Positions 1-6,723 of a DNA stretch of 11,765 bases are shown piece by piece. Below the pieces are notes generated by a model. That model was not told the origin of the DNA, made no database searches, and saw only the letters and a list, made by a program, of their open reading frames with translations. The stretch spans positions 1-11,765 of the forward strand of contig JAEZJH010000560.1 of the NCBI GenBank assembly GCA_023436385.1, given 5' to 3'. Every line of letters begins with the position of its first letter. The first letter of the stretch is position 1. Source of the DNA: Pseudomonadota bacterium. Its GTDB lineage: Bacteria; Myxococcota; Myxococcia; Myxococcales; Vulgatibacteraceae. The position numbers were made by a program, and so were the translations under genes.

Positions 1-1017
1 GCAGCCATCGCTGATCGCCTCCGCGAGCTCCCGGTCGCTCCCGGGCGCGAGCTTTCGGGAGAGCCGCTGGGCCCGGAGCTGGATCGCGGTGAGCGGCGTC
101 CGCAGGTCGTGGGAGACCATCCGCAGCAGGTCGACCATCCACTCGTGCAGCTCCCGCTGCCGGGTGATGTCGGTGAGCGTCAGCACCGCGCCCAGCCGGG
201 ACCCCGCCTCGCCGATGATCGGCGCCGCGCTGATCGAGACCCAGATCGTCCGCCCGTCGCGCACGATCCCGCGGATCTTGCCCCGGAACCCCTCGCCGTC
301 GAGGGCCCGTTGGACCATGAAGCCGTCGGGGACGGGCTTGCCGTCGAGATCGACGAGGCGCCACCGCCGCGCCCGCTCCGCCAGGGAGAGGCGGATGTCC
401 GCCTCCGTGTAGCCGACCAAGGTCCGGGCGGCCTCGTTGATCATCGCGATGTTGCCGGCCCGGTCGTAGACGACCAGCCCCTCGGCGACCGCCTGGAGCA
501 CCGCGGCCGGCTCGGCGGCCTGTCGGGCCGCCTCCTCGTGCTGCCGGCTCCGCCACCCCAGCCGCTCCGCGAGGGACGAGGCCACCCCCTCCGCCCGCCG
601 GCGGGCCAGCTCCTCCTCGGTGATCTCCACCACCGTGGAGAGGACGTGGCGCTCGCCCTCGAGCTCGAAGGGAACGAGCAGGTAGCGCCACCAGGCGCGG
701 CCCCGGGGAAGGGTGGCGAACTCGAGGGACTCCGTCACCGCGGGCTCGCCGCGCTCGACGACCCGGCGGAACAGCGGCGCCACCCGATCCGCGATCTCCC
801 GGGGCGCGAACTCTCGGAACCGGCTCCCGATCAGCTCGCGCCGGCTGCGGCCGGTCGGATCGAAGTACGCGGCGAAGGTGGGGTTGCACCAGCGCAGGCG
901 GAGGTCGGAAACCCGCCAGAGCGCCAGCCCGATGGGGACGACGGCGACGATCCGGTCGGCTAGCCCTCCCTCCCCCGGGGCCTCGTGCAGGAAGGTCTCT
1001 TCCCCGAGGGTCTCCAT
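1..1017 (-). CDS. PAS-PAS sensor histidine kinase, C-terminus cut off by window edge
   Basis: This is the input half of a two-component sensor kinase. I translated the minus strand from the ATG at 1017, giving 339 residues that remain open at base 1. Residues about 20-135 look like a PAS domain, followed by a charged, probably helical linker (about 136-172). A second, clearer PAS domain spans about 172-290 (EGLVVYDRAGN through LTLTDITRQREL). HisKA follows, with the phosphoacceptor His at residue 303 in MVSHDLRTPLTA. The HATPase domain must lie beyond the left edge. No signal peptide or membrane segment is visible, so it is probably cytosolic and senses through its PAS domains; the ligand cannot be inferred. 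The start is supported by GGAGGGGG at 1025-1032, 7 nt upstream. It is divergent from the GH57 gene. No response regulator is visible, so its partner would have to lie to the left or elsewhere. Confidence 0.9.
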   Translation of the reverse strand, partial: METLGEETFLHEAPGEGGLADRIVAVVPIGLALWRVSDLRLRWCNPTFAAYFDPTGRSRRELIGSRFREFAPREIADRVAPLFRRVVERGEPAVTESLEFATLPRGRAWWRYLLVPFELEGERHVLSTVVEITEEELARRRAEGVASSLAERLGWRSRQHEEAARQAAEPAAVLQAVAEGLVVYDRAGNIAMINEAARTLVGYTEADIRLSLAERARRWRLVDLDGKPVPDGFMVQRALDGEGFRGKIRGIVRDGRTIWVSISAAPIIGEAGSRLGAVLTLTDITRQRELHEWMVDLLRMVSHDLRTPLTAIQLRAQRLSRKLAPGSDRELAEAISDGC

Positions 1018-1102
1018 CGGTCGGCCCCCTCCGGACCGGCGGATTTACCGGCTGGGCCACGTCGGTTCATGGGTGTCCACCCCACCGGGGATTGGCAGCG
1101 CC

Positions 1103-1135
1103 CGCGCCGGCCAGGAAAGGCGGGAGGCCGGCGCG
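1103..1135. repeat. 10-bp perfect inverted repeat in the kinase/GH57 divergent gap
   Basis: The arms CGCGCCGGCC (1103-1112) and GGCCGGCGCG (1126-1135) are perfectly complementary around a 13-nt purine-rich loop (aggaaaggcggga). No T-tract follows on either strand, so it is not a classical terminator. It lies 95 nt upstream of the GH57 start and 85 nt upstream of the kinase start. It could be an RNA hairpin in the GH57 leader or a DNA-level operator. The rest of 1018-1230 shows only the two ribosome-binding sites; I could not find a convincing sigma-70 promoter there. Confidence 0.6.
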
Positions 1136-1230
1136 TGCTCGGTGCGCCGGGGTTCGGGGGCCCCCTGCGCCACGAGGCACCCGCCCCTACCTTGCCCGAA
1201 CGCGAAATCGGGCCAGCGACCGGAGGCTCC

Positions 1231-3720
1231 TTGATCCGCCCGCGCTTTCTCTGCATCCACGGCCACTTCTACCAGCCGCCCCGGGAAAACCCCTGGATCG
1301 AGGAGATCGAGGTCGAGGACTCGGCCGCGCCCTTCCACGACTGGAACGAGCGGATCGGCGCCGAGTGCTACGGCCCCAACGCCGCGGCCCGGCTCCTGGT
1401 GGCCGACCGCCGGATCGCCGAGGTGGTGAACAACTACCGGTCGATCTCCTTCAACTTCGGCCCGACGCTGCTCTCCTGGCTGCAGCGGGCCAAGCCCGAG
1501 GTCTACGCGGCGGTGCTCGACGCGGACCGGGACTCCGTCGCGGTCCGGGGCGGCCACGGCAACGGCCTCGCCCAAGCGTACAACCACCCGATCCTCCCGC
1601 TGGCCACCCGGCGCGACAAGGTCACCCAGGTCCGCTGGGGCCTCGTCGACTTCCTCCTCCGCTTCGGCCGGCGGCCGGAGGGAATGTGGCTCCCGGAGAC
1701 CGCTGTCGATCTCGAGACCCTCGAGGTCCTCGCCGCCCAGGGCGTGCGGTTCACCGTGCTCTCGCCCTACCAGGCCGCGGCGGTGCGGCCGCCAGGCCAC
1801 GGAAGTTGGGAAGACGTCCGCGGCGGCCGCGTCGATCCGACCCGGCCGTACCTGGTGCGGCTGCCCTCCGGCGGCTCGATCACCGTGTTCTTCTACGACG
1901 GGCCGATCGCCAAGGCGCTCGCCTTCGAGGGCGGCCTCGCCTCGGTGGACGAGTTCGTCCGGCGCCTGGAGGGCGGCTACAGCGACGCGCGCCACCACGC
2001 CGAGCTGCTCCACATCGCCGTCGACGGCGAGACCTTCGGCCACCATCGGAAGGGCGGCGAGGAGGTGCTCGCCGGCACGCTGCGGGAGGCGGAGCGCCGC
2101 GGCTGGAAGCCGACCAACTACGGCGAGTACCTCGAGCACCATCCGCCGGAGTGGGAGGCGCAGATCCTCGAGGCCACCGCCTGGAGCTGCGCCCACGGCG
2201 TCGACCGCTGGCGGGCGGACTGCGGCTGCCACACCGGCGGGCCGCCGGGCTGGAACCAGGCCTGGCGCCAGCCGCTCCGCCACGCCCTCGACACCCTCCG
2301 GGACCACCTCGCGGAGTTCTTCGAGCGCGAGGGCGCCCGGCTCTTCGCCGATCCCTGGGGGGCCCGGGACACGTACATCGAGGTGCTGCTCGATCGCGAA
2401 CCGGCCCGGGTGCGGGCCTGGCTCGCCGGCCAGGAGAAGTCGCGGGGGATCCTCGGGGTCGAGGAGAACCGGGTGCAGGCGCTCCGGCTCCTCGAGCTCC
2501 AGCGCCACGCGATGCTGATGTACACCTCGTGCGGCTGGTTCTTCACCGAGCTGTCCGGACTCGAGACGGTGCAGGTGCTGAAGTACGCCGCCCGGGCCAT
2601 CCAGCTGGCCCGCGACGCCGGCGGCCCCTCCCTCGAGCCGCGCTTCCTCGCGGAGCTGAAGGCCGCCCGTTCCAACCTCCCCGAGCTCGGCGACGGCGTA
2701 CAGGTCTACGAGCGGTACATTCGCCCGTCGATCGCCTCCCTCGACGGGATCGTCGCCCACCACGGGATCTCCCGGCTCTTCGACGAGCCGCCGCGGCGCC
2801 ACGGCCGGCTCTTCTGCTACCGCCTCGACCAGCAGGCCTACCGGCGGGAGAGCATCGGGCCGGCCACCCTGGGCGTCGGCCGGGTCCGGGTGACCTCGGA
2901 GCTGACCCACGAGACGCTCGACGCCAACTACGCGGTGCTGCACTTCGGCGGGAACGACTTCCGCTGCTCGGTCCGGCCCTTCACCGATCCCGTCTCCTAC
3001 GCGCACCTCGAGGAGGAGCTGTTCCAGAAGTTCTCCCGCTTTTCGCTCACCGACGTGGTCCGGGCGATGGACGCGCGCCTCGCCGGCCACGACTTCCGCC
3101 TCCGGGATCTCTTCGTCGACGAGCGGCGCGCCTTCGCCCACCGGCTCCTCGGCGAGACCCTCGACCGGTACGAGGCCGACTACCGCCGGATCTTCGAGGA
3201 GACCCGGCCGCTCCTCCGCTTCCTCCAGGAGACCAACATCCCCGTCCCCACCGGCCTCCGGGCGGCGGCCGATCTCACCCTCTCCACCGAGTTGGGCCAG
3301 ACCCTCGCCGAGCTTCGGGGCGGCGACCGCGGCGCCACCGAGGTCCACGCCCGGGTCCAGCGGATCCTCGCCCAGGCCCGGGGCCTGGGGGTGCGCCTCG
3401 ACATCGCCCCGGCCAAGCGCGACCTCGAGCGGCTGATCGTGGCGCGGATGCGGACGCTGGCCGAGGCGCCGCGCCGCGAGCTGGCCCGGGAGGCGATCGA
3501 GCTGGTCGATCTCGGCGAGGCGCTCGACGGCGGCCTCGATCTCTGGGAGGCCCAGAACGTCTACTGGGAGCGCTTCGTCGAGGACGAGCTGGCGGTGGCC
3601 GACGCCGATCGGGACGTCTTCCTCCGCCTCGCCGAGCGTTTGTTCTTCGATCGGCGTTCGCTGGAGGCCCGCTTTCGGGCGGCCCGTGGGGGAGCGACGA
3701 AGCTGCCCGCCCTTGGATAG
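1231..3720 (+). CDS. GH57-family glycoside hydrolase with DUF3536 C-terminal domain
   Basis: This is a predicted alpha-glucan-active enzyme of 829 residues, with no signal peptide, so it probably acts in the cytosol on glycogen- or maltodextrin-type substrates. The N-terminus carries the GH57 signature HGHFYQPP (His10, His12). Further GH57-like motifs are GHGNGLAQ...NHPILP (residues 108-123), MWLPETAVD with the probable nucleophile Glu156, and DGETFGHH with the probable acid/base Asp265. A Cys-rich stretch, SCAHGVDRWRADCGC (319-333), follows. The C-terminal third corresponds to DUF3536, a domain of unknown function found attached to GH57 catalytic domains. The reaction (amylase, branching or transferase) cannot be told from sequence alone. 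I chose the TTG at 1231 because GGAGG lies at 1223-1227 and family members begin only a few residues before the HGHFYQPP motif. The open frame extends upstream to 985 but has no matching homology. It sits 11 nt before the lipoprotein gene and is probably cotranscribed with it. Confidence 0.88.
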   Translation: MIRPRFLCIHGHFYQPPRENPWIEEIEVEDSAAPFHDWNERIGAECYGPNAAARLLVADRRIAEVVNNYRSISFNFGPTLLSWLQRAKPEVYAAVLDADRDSVAVRGGHGNGLAQAYNHPILPLATRRDKVTQVRWGLVDFLLRFGRRPEGMWLPETAVDLETLEVLAAQGVRFTVLSPYQAAAVRPPGHGSWEDVRGGRVDPTRPYLVRLPSGGSITVFFYDGPIAKALAFEGGLASVDEFVRRLEGGYSDARHHAELLHIAVDGETFGHHRKGGEEVLAGTLREAERRGWKPTNYGEYLEHHPPEWEAQILEATAWSCAHGVDRWRADCGCHTGGPPGWNQAWRQPLRHALDTLRDHLAEFFEREGARLFADPWGARDTYIEVLLDREPARVRAWLAGQEKSRGILGVEENRVQALRLLELQRHAMLMYTSCGWFFTELSGLETVQVLKYAARAIQLARDAGGPSLEPRFLAELKAARSNLPELGDGVQVYERYIRPSIASLDGIVAHHGISRLFDEPPRRHGRLFCYRLDQQAYRRESIGPATLGVGRVRVTSELTHETLDANYAVLHFGGNDFRCSVRPFTDPVSYAHLEEELFQKFSRFSLTDVVRAMDARLAGHDFRLRDLFVDERRAFAHRLLGETLDRYEADYRRIFEETRPLLRFLQETNIPVPTGLRAAADLTLSTELGQTLAELRGGDRGATEVHARVQRILAQARGLGVRLDIAPAKRDLERLIVARMRTLAEAPRRELAREAIELVDLGEALDGGLDLWEAQNVYWERFVEDELAVADADRDVFLRLAERLFFDRRSLEARFRAARGGATKLPALG

Positions 3721-3731
3721 GCTGGGGGCCG

Positions 3732-4769
3732 ATGCGCCTCGCCGCCCTCCCGCTCGCCGCCGGCCTCCTCCTCCTCGCCACGGGGTGTTCCGTGTTCTCC
3801 GTCCGCGGCCACCGCGGCCCGCTCTCCGATCACTTCGACGGGCGCCGGTTCCGAAACCAGGAGCAGGCGGAGGAGCACGGGTTCCTCGACATGCTCCGCT
3901 GGATGACCAGCCGCGAGGCGGGCCCGTGGCGGGAGTTCACCGACGCGCCGCCCGGCCCGTCGCCGCCCCGCCGCGTCGGGCCCGGCGAGCTCCGGGTCAC
4001 CTTCGTCAACCACTCCACCGTGCTGGTGCAGCAGGACGGCGTGAACGTCCTCACCGATCCGGTGTGGAGCGACCGCGTCGGCCCGGTCTCCTGGGCCGGG
4101 GCGAAGCGCCACCGGCCGCCGGGGATCCGCTTCGAGGACCTGCCGCCGATCGACGTGGTCCTGGTCAGCCACAACCACTACGACCATCTCGACCTCCCCA
4201 CCCTGCAGCGCCTCGTCGCCCGGGACCGGCCCCGGATCCTCACCGGGCTGGGAAACCGGCACCTCCTCGTCGACCACGGGATCGGCGCGGCGGCGGTGGA
4301 GCTCGACTGGTGGCAGTCTCTGGCGATCGGCGGCCTGCGCTTCACCGCGGTCCCGGCCGCCCACTGGTCGAACCGCGGCCTCGCCGATCGGCGGGCGACG
4401 CTCTGGTGCGGCTTCGTGATCGAGGGCCCCGCCGGCCGCGTCTTCTTCGCCGGCGACACCGGCCACGGCCCCCACTTCGCCCAGATCCGCGAGCGGCTGG
4501 GAGCGCCGCGGCTCTCCCTCCTGCCGATCGGCGCCTACCGGCCGCGCTGGTTCATGAAGCGCCTCCACCTCGATCCGGCGGACGCGCTCCTCGCCCACCG
4601 GGAGCTCTCGTCGGCGACGTCGGTGGGGATCCACTTCGGCACCTTCTCCCTGGCCGACGACGGCGGGCACGAGCCGGTGGAGACCCTGCGCCGGCTCCTC
4701 GACGAGGCCGGCGACGACGCGCCGCGGTTCTGGGCGCTCGCGAACGGCGAGGGGCGCCTCGTCCCGTAG
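3732..4769 (+). CDS. NAPE-PLD-like metallo-beta-lactamase-fold lipoprotein
   Basis: This is a zinc-dependent phosphodiesterase-type hydrolase of 345 residues. The N-terminus is a lipoprotein signal (MRLAALPLAAGLLLL) ending in a lipobox-like ATGC with Cys19, followed by Ser, which suggests outer-membrane retention. Metal ligands are visible as SHNHYDHLD (His147, His149, Asp151, His152), His211 in HWSNRG, Asp242 in FAGDTG and His301 in HFGTF. Spacing from His211 onward equals that of human NAPE-PLD as I recall it (253/284/343), and His279 falls where active-site His321 would be. ELDWW and PIGAYRPRWFMK are further NAPE-PLD-type signatures. The family also includes bacterial RomA-like outer-membrane proteins and is related to UlaG lactonases. 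A lipid phosphodiester substrate is an inference. The Shine-Dalgarno is weak (GGGGG at 3724-3728), consistent with reading through from the GH57 gene 11 nt upstream. Confidence 0.88.
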   Translation: MRLAALPLAAGLLLLATGCSVFSVRGHRGPLSDHFDGRRFRNQEQAEEHGFLDMLRWMTSREAGPWREFTDAPPGPSPPRRVGPGELRVTFVNHSTVLVQQDGVNVLTDPVWSDRVGPVSWAGAKRHRPPGIRFEDLPPIDVVLVSHNHYDHLDLPTLQRLVARDRPRILTGLGNRHLLVDHGIGAAAVELDWWQSLAIGGLRFTAVPAAHWSNRGLADRRATLWCGFVIEGPAGRVFFAGDTGHGPHFAQIRERLGAPRLSLLPIGAYRPRWFMKRLHLDPADALLAHRELSSATSVGIHFGTFSLADDGGHEPVETLRRLLDEAGDDAPRFWALANGEGRLVP

Positions 4770-4822
4770 GCCCGCCTCCCGGTCCCCGGGTCTCCTCCTC
4801 GGCTCCCGACCGCGTCCTGTCG

Positions 4823-4857
4823 CCGGAGCCGGGGAACCCCAGGTTCTCCGGAGGAGG
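4823..4857 (+). promoter_or_regulatory. Hairpin abutting the ribosome-binding site of the M50 protease gene
   Basis: CCGGAG (4823-4828) pairs with CTCCGG (4846-4851). Inside it, AACC (4835-4838) pairs with GGTT (4842-4845) around a 3-nt loop, leaving a 6-nt bulge on the 5' side. The strong Shine-Dalgarno GGAGGAGG (4850-4857) shares its first two bases with the 3' arm, so folding could partly mask it. Spacing to the GTG start is 10 nt. The remainder of the 98-bp gap after the lipoprotein gene shows no T-tract terminator. Confidence 0.45.
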
Positions 4858-4867
4858 TCGCCACTCC

Positions 4868-5974
4868 GTGTTCTCCCGCGGCGCCGTCACCGTCCTCCGG
4901 GTCCGGGGCATCCCCCTGCGCCTGCACTGGTCCGCGTTCTTCCCGGTGCCGCTCCTCGTCGCCGGGCTCGCGGTCAACGCCGAACCCCTGGCCGCCGCCG
5001 CCGGCCTGCCCCCGCGTTCGCTGGCGCTGCCGGGCTGGGCCTGGGGCCTGGTCGCCGTGCTGTTTCTCGAGGCCTCGATCGCGCTCCACGAGTACTCCCA
5101 CTCGCTGGTCGCGCTCCGCCACGGCGGCCGGGTCGACTCGATCGTCCTCATGGCCCTGGGCGGCGTCTCGCAGATCGAGCGGATGCCCCGGCGGCCCCGC
5201 CACGAGTTCTGGATGGCCCTGGCCGGCCCGGCCTGCTCCATTGCCCTGGCGATCCTGGGCGCCGCCGCCTGGGCGCTGCTCCAGGGCGCGCCGCCCCTCG
5301 CCTTCGCCGCCTTCGTCTTCGCCTACCTGAACCTGGCCCTGGGGATCTTCAACCTGATCCCCGCCTTCCCGATGGACGGCGGCCGGGTGCTCCGGGCCGC
5401 CCTCGCCGGCCTCTTCGGCTCGCGGAAGGCCACCCGGATTGCCGCGGCGGTGGGACAGGCCTTCGCCCTGGGCTTCGCCCTGATCGCCTTCATCGGCGGC
5501 GGCCTGTGGCTCCTCCTCATCGCCTTCTTCATCTGGATGGCGGCGGCGCAGGAGCGGACCCGGAGCGACCTCGCCTGGACGCTCCGGGACCTCCGGGTCG
5601 GCGACGTGGTCACCACCGTCCCGACCCTCGCCCCGGACGCCACCCTCGAGGACGCCCGGCTCCTCTTGCGGGACACGGGCGCCGAGTCGGCGCTGGTGGT
5701 GGAGGACCACCGGCCGGTGGGCCTGTTGCGCCGCCTCGAGCTGGCCGGCCGGGACCTGCCGGAGCGGATGGCCACCACCGCCCGCGCGGCGATGATCCGC
5801 TTCGACGCCCTGGAGAGCGACGACGAGCTGGGCCGCACCTTCGATCGCGTGCTCCGGGAGGGCGAGGTGCCGGTGGTCGGCGAGGACGGCGCGCCGCTCG
5901 GCGTGGTCCGGTCGGACCGGGTGATCGCGGAGCTGGCGCGGCGGGACGAGCGCTTCCGTTCCGGGACTCCGTAG
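4868..5974 (+). CDS. Site-2 protease family (M50) zinc metalloprotease with CBS pair
   Basis: This is a predicted intramembrane protease of 368 residues in the inner membrane. About five hydrophobic segments are visible (near residues 14-35, 57-78, 111-136, 141-168 and 190-221). The HExxH zinc motif is HEYSH (His74, Glu75, His78). The third ligand, Asp170, lies in FPMDGG, preceded by the NLIP motif typical of S2P enzymes. After the last membrane segment, residues about 239-360 form two CBS motifs (GDVVTTVPTLAPDATLEDA and VPVVGEDGAPLGVV), which in this subfamily may bind adenine nucleotides and tune activity. No PDZ domain is present. Substrates are usually anti-sigma factors or other single-pass membrane proteins, but none is encoded nearby. 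I chose GTG at 4868 because of the strong Shine-Dalgarno at 4850-4857 and because the protein then starts just before the family's typical GIPLRLHWS segment. Confidence 0.92.
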   Translation: MFSRGAVTVLRVRGIPLRLHWSAFFPVPLLVAGLAVNAEPLAAAAGLPPRSLALPGWAWGLVAVLFLEASIALHEYSHSLVALRHGGRVDSIVLMALGGVSQIERMPRRPRHEFWMALAGPACSIALAILGAAAWALLQGAPPLAFAAFVFAYLNLALGIFNLIPAFPMDGGRVLRAALAGLFGSRKATRIAAAVGQAFALGFALIAFIGGGLWLLLIAFFIWMAAAQERTRSDLAWTLRDLRVGDVVTTVPTLAPDATLEDARLLLRDTGAESALVVEDHRPVGLLRRLELAGRDLPERMATTARAAMIRFDALESDDELGRTFDRVLREGEVPVVGEDGAPLGVVRSDRVIAELARRDERFRSGTP

Positions 5975-6043
5975 TGGAACGCGACCGCGGCCCTGCTTTA
6001 CCCGTCCGCCGTCTCCTGGCAGCCTTCCGGTCGGAATCGGACC

Positions 6044-6517
6044 ATGCCCACCGTCCTCCGCCCCGCGTCCACCGCCGACCGCACCTTCATCCGGGACCTC
6101 TCCGCCCAGGCGTTCCGGGCGTACGGGGACTACCGGGAGCTGCTGCCGCGCTGGCTCTCGGAGCCGGGGGTGTTGACCTTCGTGGCGGTCGAGGACGGGG
6201 AGAAGCAGGGCTTCGCCATGCTCGGCTTCTACTTCGGCGACGAGAGCCGCAGCTGGTGCTACGCCGACCTCCTGGCGATCGCCATCCACCCGGCCCACCG
6301 CGGCCAGGGCCTGGGCAAAAGGCTCCTCGCCCGGGCGATCGTCGCCGCCCGGGAGTCCCGCCGTTCGCTCGACGTCCGGGAGCTGCGGCTCACGGTGGCC
6401 GACTCCAACGACGCCGCCCTCGGCCTCTTCGCCGCCGCCGGGTTCGAGTCCGACGGCCGGGACCACGGCCGCTACGACGGCGGCCAGGTGGCGATCCGGA
6501 TGCGGCTCGCCCTCTAG
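6044..6517 (+). CDS. GNAT-family N-acetyltransferase
   Basis: This is a small single-domain acyltransferase of 157 residues, expected to move an acetyl group from acetyl-CoA to an amine. Motif A, which binds the CoA pyrophosphate, is visible as IHPAHRGQGLGKRLL (residues 81-95, with Arg86-Gly87-Gln88-Gly89-Leu90-Gly91). The preceding beta-4 strand is LLAIAI. The C-terminal motif B region, NDAALGLFAAAGFESDGR, is also typical. The acceptor substrate cannot be inferred. There is no clear Shine-Dalgarno before the ATG, only short GGA-containing runs in the preceding 15 nt, so expression may be modest. It begins 69 nt after the M50 gene and ends 206 nt before gltA; it may be the last gene of the left-hand series or a unit of its own. 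Confidence 0.9.
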   Translation: MPTVLRPASTADRTFIRDLSAQAFRAYGDYRELLPRWLSEPGVLTFVAVEDGEKQGFAMLGFYFGDESRSWCYADLLAIAIHPAHRGQGLGKRLLARAIVAARESRRSLDVRELRLTVADSNDAALGLFAAAGFESDGRDHGRYDGGQVAIRMRLAL

Positions 6518-6563
6518 AGCCCGCGCGGGTTGTCTTTCCGCCAACGCGCCGCGGCAAACCACT

Positions 6564-6593
6564 TTGCACGGCCGGAAAGTCCACCGTTACGCT
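6564..6593 (+). promoter_or_regulatory. Possible sigma-70-type promoter for gltA
   Basis: TTGCAC (6564-6569) and TACGCT (6588-6593) are separated by 18 nt. The -35 matches the consensus TTG core and the -10 keeps the TA...T positions. It would give a leader of roughly 120 nt before gltA. In such GC-rich DNA the match is weak evidence. The AT-richer patch TTGTTTCGGAACATCACAG (from 6639) is another candidate region, but it lacks a well-spaced -10. Confidence 0.25.
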
Positions 6594-6693
6594 CCCAGGG
6601 ATCTCGGCACTCCGGTGGGGGCGCGGCGCTACCCATCTTGTTTCGGAACATCACAGTCGGGCGAAGTCGGGGGCGCGTCCGCCCGTGGGGCAG

Positions 6694-6718
6694 GCCGGTA
6701 CCGGCGTGTAAAGGAGGT
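6694..6718 (+). promoter_or_regulatory. 12-bp palindrome and strong ribosome-binding site of gltA
   Basis: GCCGGTACCGGC (6694-6705) is a perfect 12-bp palindrome lying 4 nt before AAAGGAGGT (6710-6718). The latter is an essentially full complement of the 16S anti-Shine-Dalgarno, 5 nt before the GTG start. The strong site supports the GTG start and high translation. The palindrome could be a repressor site. Confidence 0.55.
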
Positions 6719-6723
6719 ATCCC

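Noticed and set aside
109..963. 284-residue plus-strand frame opposite the histidine kinase
   Set aside because: The minus strand encodes clear PAS and HisKA motifs across the same bases. The plus-strand product is rich in Pro, Arg and Gly and unlike any family I know.
1045..3348. 767-residue open frame on the minus strand opposite the GH57 gene
   Set aside because: Its composition is rich in Gly, Glu, Val and Pro with no recognisable motif. Long antisense frames are expected opposite high-GC genes, and the plus-strand GH57 motifs are unmistakable.
5973..6000. TGGAAC...CTGCTT as a sigma-54 promoter before the GNAT gene
   Set aside because: The spacing between the GG and GC elements does not fit the -24/-12 rule.
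6520..6540. CCCGCGCGGG followed by TTGTCTTT as a terminator after the GNAT gene
   Set aside because: The stem would be only three pairs with a four-base loop, too weak to call, although the T-rich flank is suggestive.
4535..6562. 675-residue minus-strand frame opposite the M50 protease and GNAT genes
   Set aside because: It spans two convincing plus-strand genes and their gaps and shows no domain; it is a GC-driven shadow.
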